From Ostrinia nubilalis (Eukaryota; Arthropoda; Insecta; Lepidoptera; Crambidae), in contig NC_087095.1 of the NCBI RefSeq assembly GCF_963855985.1, positions 11,356,001 through 11,420,000 on the forward strand: DNA of 64,000 bases, in the 5' to 3' direction. A program made the translations under genes and the position numbers. A model generated the notes under the pieces. It had not been told where the DNA came from and made no database searches. It was given only the letters and a program-made list of their open reading frames with translations. Position 1 is the stretch's first letter, and each line of letters opens with the position of its first letter. This document shows, piece after piece, positions 36,025 through 46,018 of the stretch.

Positions 36025-36053
36025 TGCCGCTCACCCCCATATCTTCTCGGTGT

Positions 36054-36110
36054 GCCGCTGCTGCTGCTGGTGCTGCTGCTGCTGCTGGTGCTGCTGCTGG
36101 TGCTGGTGCC
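36054..36110. repeat. CAG-type triplet repeat in the retroviral leader
   Basis: About 57 bp of CTG units interrupted by GTG and CCG on the plus strand (CAG, CAC and CGG on the transcribed minus strand). It sits between the primer site and the uORF, upstream of gag. No open frame that uses it was identified, so it is probably an untranslated repeat, a packaging or structural element, or replication slippage. Confidence 0.8.
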
Positions 36111-36219
36111 GCTTGACTTATTTGTTTGGTTCGTGGATCCCGCCGTTGTAGACTTGATAGCCTAACCGCGATTGCTCAAGACCGATATAATCGTTATACT
36201 TTGATTATCGCGACGCGAG

Positions 36220-36237
36220 ATCCTGCCGGCTGCGCCA
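36220..36237 (-). promoter_or_regulatory. Primer-binding site (tRNA-Ser type)
   Basis: The minus strand reads TGGCGCAGCCGGCAGGAT; its first T is the last base of the 5' LTR. This is complementary to a tRNA 3' end closing in CGGCTGCG-CCA. It closely resembles the tRNA-Ser primer sites of Drosophila 17.6 and 297, recalled from knowledge of those elements, and differs from the lysine-type site of gypsy. The match spans 18 nt. Confidence 0.85.
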
Positions 36238-36670
36238 GTCAAGTTTGTGCGGCGAGCAGACTTTATAAAAAAACTACAACTTTAAACTTTCAATGATTTT
36301 TAATGAAGTTATAAAGTACAAAATTACAACTAAGTGTTCAGCGATTGAACGGTACTAGCCTAACTAACCTAAGGTGCTTCGAAGTGGGAAGCCTAAAATC
36401 TAATGTGCTTCGAAGTTGGAAGCCTAGAATCTAATGTATGAATACCATCATCACGGGCTCCTTATATAGGGCTGATTATCGGTCCGGTGGCGTGAGGCGT
36501 CTACCGGGAACTGCAGGATGTTGATTTCAATTATCCCGACTCAGCATCAGCAGTTTAGGTTGTTATTGTAATATGATATCAATGATAAATGCTTAATATG
36601 CTTATTTCGTTATCTTAATGCTTATTTAGGTACTTGGATAATGCGTGATGGCATGTTGGAGGACATAACT
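36237..36670 (-). repeat. 5' LTR of the errantivirus
   Basis: This 434-bp LTR lies upstream in the element's minus-strand orientation. Its sequence matches 28772-29205 with no difference that I can see. On the minus strand it carries a TATATAAG box (36461-36468) and, about 160 nt further downstream, an ATTAAA poly(A) signal. It also holds two tandem 31-bp units near 36374-36435, each with a TTCGAA core. Its inner end touches the primer-binding site. Confidence 0.96.
36461..36468 (-). promoter_or_regulatory. LTR TATA box
   Basis: The minus strand reads TATATAAG here, inside the 5' LTR and about 225 nt before its inner end. It is the best core-promoter match in the LTR. The identical site in the 3' LTR is at 28996-29003. 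Confidence 0.65.
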
Positions 36671-36746
36671 ACCTACACAACATTTTATCATAGATCTTTC
36701 ACTCTTCGTACTTTCGTATCTATACAATTTAGGTAGTATATTTAGT

Positions 36747-36950
36747 ATTTTTTATGTAATAGGTTTAGCCCGTGGCTTTGCCCGCTTAAAATTTAGTTTC
36801 TGACAGATTATACATTATAGTCTACATACTTTATTGATGTTTATACGATAATTCTGTACAGTTTTATCAAAATATGTTCAGTAGTTTTTGTGCGAAAGAG
36901 TAACAAAGACCATACATCCATACTTTATAAACATTCACATTTATAAATAC
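36747..36950. mobile_element. Interspersed repeat with TTTAGCCCGTGGCTTTGCCC core
   Basis: It starts just right of the errantivirus and ends with CATCCATACTTTATAAACAT and TTTATAA, resembling common lepidopteran non-coding repeats with a 'GCCCGCGGCTTCGCCCGC' start. Family not assigned. Confidence 0.45.
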
Positions 36951-38759
36951 AAATTGGAGCAGTAATAATCTACATTAAGTTTATATTAACTTCAAATGAG
37001 AGTGGCCAATGTTTACCATCCCAAGTTAAGATAAATTTACCAAAATGGAAGGAATGCAAGGTAAATAAAGGGTCGCGAACTTTAAAATATGTTGTAGCCC
37101 TTTCTCGGGATAGGGTAATCCTAAAAGCCCTCAATTAAAATTAATTAACCTTTTCAAAAATAAACTGGCAGTGTGGTTTTACCGACGCAATCTTTATCGC
37201 AGATATAACAAAAATAAGTACCGTTGTTAATAGATCATTATAGAACAATCGCATTCCTCAGAGACCTATTAAAAATATAGGTTAAATTCGATTTTACGAA
37301 TGAAAAATTTAACCAGGTGCGGTTGCGGTCCAATGAAAAAAAAACTATGTACATGAATAAAAATTGAAAATTGTAACTTTTTTAGGAAACAAAAAAATAA
37401 CTCTCTTTTGTACCTACTTTACTGGGCGTAATATTGTAAGGCCAAACTGGAAATCTTTTTTTAAATTGTTTTTTTTTATAGTTCCGAGTAAAGCATTGCG
37501 TCGCGGCAGAGCCATACATTGTGTGTTTACTACGAATATTCATGAAAATGCCTATAAAAGTCATAATAAAAGCCAATAAAAGAATTCAGAAAAGGTGTTT
37601 TTATCAATAGAAATAGCTGATTGAGCGGTTTCTAAAGCCACACCTTATCAACGACTTCTTTCTATGGGGCTGGGTGGATTTTGGCCGCCCCATTTCCTCT
37701 TTTCATTTAATATGCTTGCCGATTGAGTTTTTCCTTCAGGTGTAAAAATCCTATTTTCCTTTTCTTCTTTTATAAGATGTGTATTGGTTACTGTCATCGG
37801 CCATCTTGGGAGTTGCAAACGGAAATATTATTTATCGTTAAGGATAAATCTTTTTCCTAAAATATTATGGCGATGATCTTAATTTGAATGAATTAAGTAG
37901 GAAACAACAACATTGACAATTAATTAATTATACGTTAAAGTACCTAGATTAAAATAATTTCAAAAGTAGGATAAAAAAATAGCATGAACTTTAAATGGTC
38001 AAATTACAACGTTAAGTATTAAGTAAGTTGGACCTTCTATAGCCAACTGAATTTGACGCAAACAAAACCACGGGCAAAAACTAGTGAAGTTCTATTTTGG
38101 GGGTATAATTCCCAAAAGTGCTGTGACAGAATCGTCGGTGATACGTAGAATAATCGAAGTTAAAACGAAATGAACTAAATCTTGATCACGTAGCTCCGAT
38201 ATCAAAGTCCGCGCCAAGAATCTGGCTCTAATGAGAATTCACTAATTGGAATGCTCGTTTCATACTTGTTCGTGATAGAAGCTTAAAACTTTATTATTTA
38301 CTGAACAATCCTTACCTACGTGACGTCGCAAGAGTACAATGTACGAAAGGATAAAGTGGAGTGTTACAAAACAAAAGAAATTTATTTTTCTGTAATGACT
38401 CGTGGGAAACGTACCATTACGTTCTCCTTTTGCTATATCATTAAAGTAGGATTACTTACTGAGATATGTTATTAAACAATCGGCGAGTAGGCTTATGATC
38501 TTTTGTAAAACTTACCTACTGCAATAGGTATCGATATTTTCTCAATACAAGCCTTTTGGTTGTGAACACACATTGTTTTACGTTAAGTATAATAAGGGAC
38601 CTCACAACCTATCTTCATCTCAGAAAATTTGACACCAAAAATGAGAAGACTTTTCTTTCTTGCAAGAAGTTTTGCTGGCTCCAGTGGTTACTCGTTTTGC
38701 TGGATCTCGCGTGGACAAATATACCTAAGAAAAAAGGAGGGTGAAAAAACCATACGAAT
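36951..38759. other. No recognisable gene
   Basis: AT-rich. A weak remnant of the interspersed repeat (CCACGGGCAAAAACTAGT) lies near 38069-38086. Confidence 0.45.
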
Positions 38760-39139
38760 CGACTCTGAAGCAGATCTGAGTGGCCTGGAGAAGACCACCT
38801 GACTAGCCTTAGATAAGTTTAATTTTTTATACAATCTTGCCTTTGAAACTTTCATTTATAATGTACTACTAATACACACAAACAATCAAGCTTCATTAAA
38901 ACACAACTCACACAAAGCACACACACTCTACTACACAACTCACCTCTCACAATCACTAAACACCCAGTACATATTGAATTTGTGCGTCTGTCCACTGAAC
39001 AAATCGTACTCTTGTCAATCGCAATCGAATATAGTGAACCAGACTGGTAATTTCAACAAAAAACCAGGGCAATTTACACAGAATTTTAATCTCAGCAAGG
39101 ATAATTTTACATGTTCCTACCAAATCTTATTAAATAATT

Positions 39140-42085
39140 GTGGATAATACTACTATTAATACTCTAAATAAAGAGATTGATAATTTTCGCATTTTTGACT
39201 CCTACTATTGTTCTCCACAGGACTGTTCATCTTATATTGATCATAAGTCTGATTATTTAAAAATTTTCCACGTGAATATCAGAAGTTTAAGCAAAAACTT
39301 TGACGAGGTCCTGATATTTCTGTCTAGAATGAATACTGATCCGGATATTATTATCTTAACGGAATCTTGGCTCAGTAAAATTGATAATCTCCCTGTACTA
39401 CAAGGCTACAAATCGTACAAATCTAACGCACAGAACCAGAATGATGGCGTTGTTGTTTTCACAAAATTAGGTTTAAAATGTGAAGTAGCTGTTGCTGACC
39501 TAAGCGATTGTAGTAGTTTGTTGCTCACTCTAAATGGGTCAATAGCAGTTGTAGCTATCTATCGCTCACCTTCAAACAAAAATATTTTTAACTTTTTGGA
39601 TTCTTTAAACGACTTATTACTCACCTTAGCAAAATATGAAACAACTGCGATTATAGGAGATATCAATATAAATATCTTGTCCGAAAAGCGTGAACCGAGA
39701 CCTGAGCCCTATCTAAATCTTCTGGCATCCCATGGACTCTTACCTGCGCATTCTTTTCCAACACGCGAGGACAGATGTCTGGACCATGTCATGTTTAGAA
39801 GTGGAAAGAGGATAGTAACACTAGTATTTGACTCTTACTTCACTGATCATGCTCCTATTCTGACATGCATCAACCAAATGAAAGTGACATGTCCTTCTAA
39901 GCTTATCTCGCGCGTAAATCTACACTCTATTGTCAATGAAATAGGACATACTGATTTCTCTGATGTTCTAAACTCAGGTGATGCTAATACTGCTGCAAAT
40001 ATCTTGGTGTCCAAAATCTCAGAACTTATTACAAAAAATACAACAACTGTTAAGACTCAATGCAGAAAGCGAATCATAAAACCCTGGATCACTCCTGGCC
40101 TTTTGAGATGTATCCGGAATCGAGATCGATTACATAAAAACTCAAAATCTAACACTGATAATTATATAGCTAAAATCACTTACCTAAGATATCGCAATTT
40201 CTGTAATAAATTATTAAAAAAACTAAAACGAATACACGAACAAAATGAACTACAAAAAGCTAAGTACAACTCTAAAGCAACGTGGAATGTCATTAAAACT
40301 ATTACTAATATGCAAACTAAGTTACCTCCATCTGAAGAGCTACTTACCCTCTCAGCTGAACCCGAGCCATCCTTGAATAAAGTGAACGACTACTTCATTA
40401 GTGTTGGGACTGATCTAGCGTCAAAAATACTATCTAGGCAACTTAATAGTACGAGCGAACCAGCCAATCGATCACAAAAGATAGACAGTAACCCTGTGGG
40501 AACTTCTATGGCCTTACTTGAAACCGATGAAGAGGAAGTCGCTGGTATAATTATGGGTCTTCGTTCTGACAGTGCCACAGGTTATGATGGAATCTCACCC
40601 ACCATCCTTAAATCAGCGAGTAACTCTCTCGTACCTTTAATTGTACATGTTTGCAATCTTAGTATTGCTACTGGGGTTTTCCCTGACGCATTTAAACAAG
40701 CACTAGTGCATCCTATCCATAAAGGAGGGGATAAGCGTTCCTTAAATAATTACAGACCCATTTCTGTCCTCACTGCAATGTCTAAGGTTCTAGAGAAGAT
40801 ATTGAATAAGAGGTTACTAAGTTATCTGCACAAATTTAACATAATAGCACCGAATCAGTATGGGTTCAGAAGCGGCTTGTCTACTGAGGATGGGGTCATG
40901 GAACTTACTGAGTTTATAGCCAAAAATATTGACAATAAAGCTAAAGTGATTGGTACATTCCTTGACCTCTCCAAGGCTTTCGACACTGTTTCTGTTCCGA
41001 TGCTGATTAACAAGATGGAACAAATAGGTATACGGGGAACGATTTTGAATATCTTTCGCGACTACCTCACTGGCCGTCAACAGAGTGTCAAGCTGGGTTC
41101 ATACACCAGTGACAAGCGTCCTTTAAGCTACGGAGTTCCACAGGGTAGTGTCCTAGGACCTACCCTGTTTTTAATCTATATTAATGGCCTATGCCAAATG
41201 ACTTTACCAAATTGTAAAATCTTAACATACGCAGATGACACGGTTCTTCTTGTGCATGGGGATACTTGGAAGCATGCCCGTAAATTGACTGAAGGTGCCC
41301 TAAGTGCTGTTGCTCAATGGCTTAATAGAAACCTATTAACTCTAAACGTGAGCAAAACCAAGTATATTACCTTCTCTGCTTCTGTAACTACACAACCAAA
41401 GGATCCTTTTGACGTGAAAATTCACACATGTGATGAACATGACCAAACCTGTTGCTGCCTATCACTGTCGCGTGCCAATGACATTAAGTACCTGGGTGTC
41501 CACCTTGACAGTACTCTCAGCTGGTCCACTCATATTGTTAATTTGACTTCGCGCCTGCGAAAAGTCATGCCGATCCTGAGAAAATTGAGAAACTCAGCTG
41601 ATATAAATACCCTCAGGATGGTCTATTGTGCAATAGCACAGTCCATGGTGTTGTATTGTATCCCTGCCTGGGGTGGAGCCGGTGTCACTCATCTTCTTAG
41701 ACTTGAAAGGGCGCAGAGAGCTGTCTTAAAAGTTATGACCGGGAAACCATACCGTTATCCAACTGCTCAATTATATGCTAATTGCCAGGTCCTTTCAGTG
41801 AGACAGCTTTATGTGCTTCAATTGATGTTACGCAAACATTCCTCGCTTCCCTTAGACGTGACCCTACAAAACCGGCGCACGACACACAGAGTATGTCACA
41901 GTGTACCTCATAGAACTGCTCTTGCGAGTAGACAATACTATGTGCGTTGTTCATTCCTTTACAACAAAATAAACAAAATCCTTGATATTTACACTTACCC
42001 ACGTAACAAATTCAAAATTACATTGAAAAATTGGTTGCAAGATCTCACATTTCACGAAACAGAGAATCTCATAAAGTCGCCATAA
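39140..42085 (+). CDS. LINE endonuclease-reverse transcriptase (ORF2-like)
   Basis: 981 codons without interruption, encoding the protein that nicks target DNA and reverse transcribes LINE RNA. The N-terminal APE-type endonuclease shows HVNIRSL (N46), LTESWLS, IIGDININI and FTDHAPIL motifs at about 40-250. The reverse transcriptase covers about 520-790 with LVHPIHKGGDKRSLNNYRPIS, FLDLSKAFDTV, GVPQGSVLGPTLFLIYIN and the catalytic YADD. The C-terminal region (RLERAQRAVLKVMTG) is typical of the CR1/Jockey superfamily. The first codon of the open frame is GTG, just after an in-frame TAA at 39131; the first in-frame ATG (residue 64) lies beyond the essential Asn of the endonuclease. Translation may therefore depend on non-AUG or reinitiation starts, or this copy lost its start. 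There is no ORF1 upstream. Confidence 0.92.
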   Translation: MDNTTINTLNKEIDNFRIFDSYYCSPQDCSSYIDHKSDYLKIFHVNIRSLSKNFDEVLIFLSRMNTDPDIIILTESWLSKIDNLPVLQGYKSYKSNAQNQNDGVVVFTKLGLKCEVAVADLSDCSSLLLTLNGSIAVVAIYRSPSNKNIFNFLDSLNDLLLTLAKYETTAIIGDININILSEKREPRPEPYLNLLASHGLLPAHSFPTREDRCLDHVMFRSGKRIVTLVFDSYFTDHAPILTCINQMKVTCPSKLISRVNLHSIVNEIGHTDFSDVLNSGDANTAANILVSKISELITKNTTTVKTQCRKRIIKPWITPGLLRCIRNRDRLHKNSKSNTDNYIAKITYLRYRNFCNKLLKKLKRIHEQNELQKAKYNSKATWNVIKTITNMQTKLPPSEELLTLSAEPEPSLNKVNDYFISVGTDLASKILSRQLNSTSEPANRSQKIDSNPVGTSMALLETDEEEVAGIIMGLRSDSATGYDGISPTILKSASNSLVPLIVHVCNLSIATGVFPDAFKQALVHPIHKGGDKRSLNNYRPISVLTAMSKVLEKILNKRLLSYLHKFNIIAPNQYGFRSGLSTEDGVMELTEFIAKNIDNKAKVIGTFLDLSKAFDTVSVPMLINKMEQIGIRGTILNIFRDYLTGRQQSVKLGSYTSDKRPLSYGVPQGSVLGPTLFLIYINGLCQMTLPNCKILTYADDTVLLVHGDTWKHARKLTEGALSAVAQWLNRNLLTLNVSKTKYITFSASVTTQPKDPFDVKIHTCDEHDQTCCCLSLSRANDIKYLGVHLDSTLSWSTHIVNLTSRLRKVMPILRKLRNSADINTLRMVYCAIAQSMVLYCIPAWGGAGVTHLLRLERAQRAVLKVMTGKPYRYPTAQLYANCQVLSVRQLYVLQLMLRKHSSLPLDVTLQNRRTTHRVCHSVPHRTALASRQYYVRCSFLYNKINKILDIYTYPRNKFKITLKNWLQDLTFHETENLIKSP

Positions 42086-42275
42086 TTGATTGCAGTTATA
42101 GAGAGAAAATTGAGTGGTTGTCTATCTTTTACAGATAAAACCGATCCCAAGATCTACATCGCAGGGCTCTTTCTTTCTTTCCTTCTTTCTCTCTTACACA
42201 CTCACTTGTTTTAATATGCACTGCACACGTACGTACAATTTCAAATACATATTCTACTCTCTCTTACACACACTC

Positions 42276-42372
<97 letters not shown>

Positions 42373-42629
42373 CACTCACACACTCACAAGTAGGTACCTA
42401 TTTACCAAAAGCTATAGTACTTAATTAAAATTGTGTTTGGCATCATCAACTAAATTACAACTGTGAAATTAAATTGGTGGAAGAATTAGCGTCTGTCACA
42501 CAGTTTAAATGTAACTAGTATAGACGTTAATGATCCCTATCTTAATACAGCTCCTATTGTTAAATGTAATTTTTTCGTTAAGATACCATGAGCATTGTTA
42601 AAGACACAATAAAGTTATTTATTATTTAA
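42086..42629 (+). other. Presumed 3' UTR of the LINE
   Basis: The 540 nt after the ORF hold a pyrimidine-rich stretch, the (CA)n tract, and at the end AATAAAG followed by an A/T-rich short-repeat tail. Assignment to the LINE is by position and tail structure, not by alignment to another copy. Confidence 0.55.
42276..42370. repeat. (CA)n microsatellite
   Basis: About 95 bp of nearly pure CA dinucleotides in the 3' region of the LINE, after a CT-rich tract at 42170-42195. The open frame that runs through it (alternating Thr-His) is an artefact. Confidence 0.97.
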
Positions 42630-42820
42630 TGTATGTGCTTTCATCACAAGCTACTGAAAATTTACTGTTCACAAACATTCACAGAGTAGAAATCAATCTT
42701 AGTATCATGAATGGGAAATGTATCTTTCTTATGTAATATGTGATGTTTGTCAATTGCGTCATCAAACAACATCGCGAAAACTCAATCGATCGAGACAGTC
42801 TTTGAAATATTACAATATTA

Positions 42821-43370
42821 TACCACGAAATACGAAGAAAGTCCTCTCTGAAATGAAATTAAGCCCCAAATTATTTACACTGGCGAGCAAAATTATCAGG
42901 ATGAACGCCGACAAAGCGAAAACGTCAACGGAACCGTGTGATTCCGAGGCATCAATCACTCATGACGGTTTGGTCCAAAAAACATATCACTTAATAACCA
43001 TTTACTATACATAGTATAGTATTAACTAAGTATAACTAGTATAGTAAAAATAACAATTGAATGTGCCTTTATACTACATAACCAATTTAAAAAATTATCC
43101 GCTAAAACTCATGAAATGAAAATCCTGTTAATATAAATCATTATGCAGTAATGATTGCGTGTATGCTTCTTGATGTGGCGATAACAACCTTGATTAGCAA
43201 TTGTTTAAAATCAAACAATACCGCGTAAGACGAAGAAAACCCTCTCCAAAATAAAATGAAACCCCAAATTATTTACACTGGCGAGCAAAATTATCCGGAT
43301 AATCGCCGACAAAGCGAAAACGTCAACGACGCCGTCTGATTCCGAGGCATCAATCACACGACGGTTTGGG
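42821..43370. repeat. Direct duplication of about 150 bp
   Basis: 42821-42974 and 43218-43370 share ACGAAGAAA, CCCCAAATTATTTACACTGG, CGAGCAAAATTATC, ACAAAGCGAAAACGTCAACG and ATTCCGAGGCATCAATCAC in order, with scattered substitutions and small indels. The spacing is about 396 bp. Confidence 0.85.
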
Positions 43371-45085
43371 ATTACTCAAACGCGCGTCATACCAGCAACG
43401 GCATGAATTTACATAAATAAGCTCATCTGTATTCAGCATGCAGGAGACGCCATGCAACAACATGTGCCATTCAACTTGCAGCCCTCTATTATTAATTGTA
43501 GGCAACTGGCGCGGGAGCCATTCCAACTCGGACTCACCAGTTTTAATGGAACCTAAACCACTCTCCAACTTTTGTTTATTGATACATATTTTCATTATAG
43601 AGTATGTTTTGTCACGAATGGCCGGTCTCCACTAATTTAATTGCCAAGTACAACCGAACACGGGTGAACAACTCGTGCCTGTGATTTTGTAGTTGATTTA
43701 ATTTTAAAAACTTTCACCACACTACGGTTGGGTTTGGTAACTGCAATTAAGAGTTTGACCTCTTAACTATTAGGGAATATATCAGTTGTAGCATGAGCGA
43801 GTTCACACACTGAATAGTCTGGCGAAAAGTTGCTGAATGATGTATCAAGTCTTCACTTCACTTCACAGATCAGAGTCAATAAACTATGCACCTTCTGCCC
43901 ACGGCATGGCATACAGATTTTTAAAAGTTTGTTTGTATTTAAATATCCTGCTCAGCGTTGGATCATTAGCTGAATTTAAGTTTTTTTACACCATTAAGCC
44001 CCTAGCACATCGCTGCGGCGCAACGATATAAAGGCTCGGTGCTAGGTAACAAATATCACATCGCGTCACATTCATACCAGCTGTGTGCCTGATGCTTAAT
44101 ATTTGAAACATAAAACGTTTATACCTCATCAAAAAATTACTTACTCCAAACAGCGGCACTAAATGCCGTAGCTTTTGTTTTTATAAGTCGTTTACCCAAT
44201 ACGGCTTTAAACCACTCCGTTATTCCCGAGTGACACACCATCAACTCGACACTTACCTCGCTCAAGTTACTAAAATTACCTACCTTTTGAGCGCACTCTG
44301 TTTTTAGAGGCAATTTGTAAGCTTTAAAATCAAGTAAAACACCGAAGTAAAAGTTCCAGTGCGAATACAAGTTCATAACGTTCAACTAGTAAGCAATCGT
44401 GTACGGTGCTTCATAATAATACGGCTTAACAACACAGTTAACCCGAAGGCTGCTATTAAACAAGTTGGTCGTAGATTTAAATTTTGAGCTCGTAAATTAA
44501 CCCTCCATCCTTTTGAAATAGCAAAGGGATTGGGACCTAATGGTCTATTTGTGAGGCGTAATGGGCCGACCAGCCTGAGCATATTAGACAATTTGGACAT
44601 ACTCTGACTTCAGTCTATTCATAAAGGAGGCTTTATTCTGGGTTTCTATAACGGGGGTCGTGCGATTCATGCGTAACTAAGATAAAACTTATAGCTAGGG
44701 TTTTTCGGTGCACAAACTGAAAGTAAGGTGGGATTTAGTGGATGTGGGACAATGAATGCATTCAGATTTTGTAGTCTCTTTAACTTTTATGATAACCTTG
44801 ACACAGTATAAAATCTATCATAATATTATTATGACAAAAAACTTATGTAAATTTTTAAACTTGTATAAAGTTACTTAACCAGCAGTTTTAAAGACTACGT
44901 CTATGTATAAATAATCTGCTAGCTAACTCTTGTACTTGCCACTCTACAAGAACAAAAAGACGTCATTTAATATTCCAAAAACAATAACATACCTACCTAA
45001 ATTAAAATTTGTACAACTTTATTAATAAGTCCATATTAGCTTACGCTTCCATTGGCTTCTATGATTGAAGACAGACAATAAGTAA
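43371..45085. other. No recognisable gene
   Basis: The several 60-80-codon frames do not resemble known proteins; no repeats stand out. Confidence 0.45.
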
Positions 45086-45401
45086 CCCATCAAAAACAAT
45101 ACTTGTCAAAAAAACCAAGTCTCGCAACTCAGTTGTTCTACGGTAAAAAGTTGTGAGATCCATGTAATACCAAGTCCAGGCCAGGAAATCTTTAACGTTT
45201 TACATAAATTATTGACTTGGCCATCGCACTAAATAATTTAATTTACACGTGTTTTCATGCGATGGCCAAGTCAATATATTTATGTAAAACGTTAAAGATT
45301 TCCTGGCCTGGACTTGGTATTACATGGATCTCACAACTTTTTACCGTAGAACAACTGAGTTGCGAGACTTGGTTTTTTTGACAAGTATTGTTTTTGATGG
45401 G
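45086..45401. repeat. Nearly perfect long palindrome
   Basis: The arms 45086-45227 and 45259-45401 are inverse copies that differ only by a one-base indel near the loop (AAATTATTG against AAATATATTG); the loop is 31 nt. A transcript would form a hairpin of about 142 bp. No open frame of note lies inside. Confidence 0.95.
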
Positions 45402-45404
45402 ATC

Positions 45405-45616
45405 TCATTTCTTTTTGTATTTTGTAGACAGCAGTTATGTATCTAGAAAACTGGACCGAAATTGAAAAATTTTACTCGACTTGGCGGTTGCACTACCGTG
45501 CCCCCAAATATCATTTCTTTTTGTATTTTGTAGACAGCAGTTATGTATCTAGAAAACTGGACCGAAATTGAAAAATTTTACTCGACTTGGCGGTTGCACT
45601 ACCGTGCCCCCAAATA
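45405..45616. repeat. Identical 106-bp tandem pair
   Basis: Units 45405-45510 and 45511-45616 are identical by eye, each ending ACTACCGTGCCCCCAAATA. A diverged end of the same unit (CTCGACTTGG...GCACTGCCGTGCCCCC) recurs near 45946-45975. Confidence 0.95.
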
Positions 45617-45980
45617 TTTTAGTTTTTCCTTGATTCATACACCAAACACTACTTATATTCCAAATTTGAAGCTTCTAGGTCTGCTAGAAGTGCCTTAGAG
45701 TTTTGATGATCGGTGAGTCAGTCAGTCAGTCAGTGAGTGACAAAATTAAGTAACTTTGACCCGTTATAATTCTTAAAGTACTGGTTCAAATTGAATGAAA
45801 TTTTAAATATACCGTGTCTTTACAATGCCTGCATAGCTAATGAAAATTCAGCCTTCTAGTTTTATCCACAACGAAGTTACAGGCGGTCGAAAATGGCCTG
45901 AATTGCTTCGAGAAAAGGATGGTACGGCCGTGCCGCTTTTTTGCTCGACTTGGTGGGGGCACTGCCGTGCCCCCAGACAA
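45617..45980. mobile_element. Probable transposon body next to the tandem pair
   Basis: It contains (GTCA)n at 45716-45735 and ends with a GC-rich hairpin GGGGGCACTGCCGTGCCCCC at about 45954-45973 that echoes the 106-bp units. A larger repeat element is likely; its class is not determined. Confidence 0.4.
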
Positions 45981-46018
45981 GACAATTAATTTCGTAATAT
46001 ACCAGCACTGGAATATTA

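Larger units (their letters stand above)
35838..36219 (-). other. Errantivirus untranslated leader
   Basis: This stretch of about 380 nt lies between the primer site and gag. It holds a CAG/CAC triplet tract (plus strand 36054-36110), a short uORF that starts at the ATG at 36040 and meets TGA after six codons, and the env splice donor inside that uORF. No other function is visible. Confidence 0.7.
28772..36670 (-). mobile_element. Complete errantivirus (Ty3/gypsy endogenous retrovirus with env)
   Basis: This is a 7,899-bp LTR element read on the minus strand: 5' LTR 36237-36670, primer site, leader, gag, pol, env, purine tract, 3' LTR 28772-29205. It is flanked by the direct repeat ACCT (28768-28771 and 36671-36674), a 4-bp target duplication typical of this group. 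The LTRs begin AGT and end ACT, as in known insect errantiviruses. The two LTRs look identical base by base when read by eye, and gag, pol and env are all uninterrupted, so the insertion is very recent and the copy may be competent. No host gene is recognised at the insertion site. The gag-pol-env order, absence of a gag zinc knuckle, tRNA-Ser-type primer site and baculovirus-F-like Env together support errantivirus over plain Ty3/gypsy (metavirus). Confidence 0.96.
38760..42629 (+). mobile_element. CR1/Jockey-superfamily LINE, nearly full length
   Basis: A non-LTR retrotransposon on the plus strand around a 981-codon endonuclease-RT ORF. The 3' part contains a (CA)n tract, then AATAAA at about 42609 and a TTATTTATTATTTA tail that fits the short-repeat tails of CR1/L2-like elements; I place the 3' end near 42629. 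The 5' end is uncertain: the stretch from about 38760 to 39139 has no open ORF1 and may be 5' UTR. No clear target duplication was found. Confidence 0.75.

Noticed and set aside
36054..36110. Polyglutamine-coding exon
   Set aside because: The CAG tract lies in the errantivirus leader between primer site and gag, with no usable frame identified.
42114..42428. 104-codon frame with a Thr-His run
   Set aside because: It is the (CA)n microsatellite read in frame.
45954..45973. Helitron 3' terminus (GC hairpin)
   Set aside because: A GC-rich hairpin is present, but the CTRR end and a TC start were not established.
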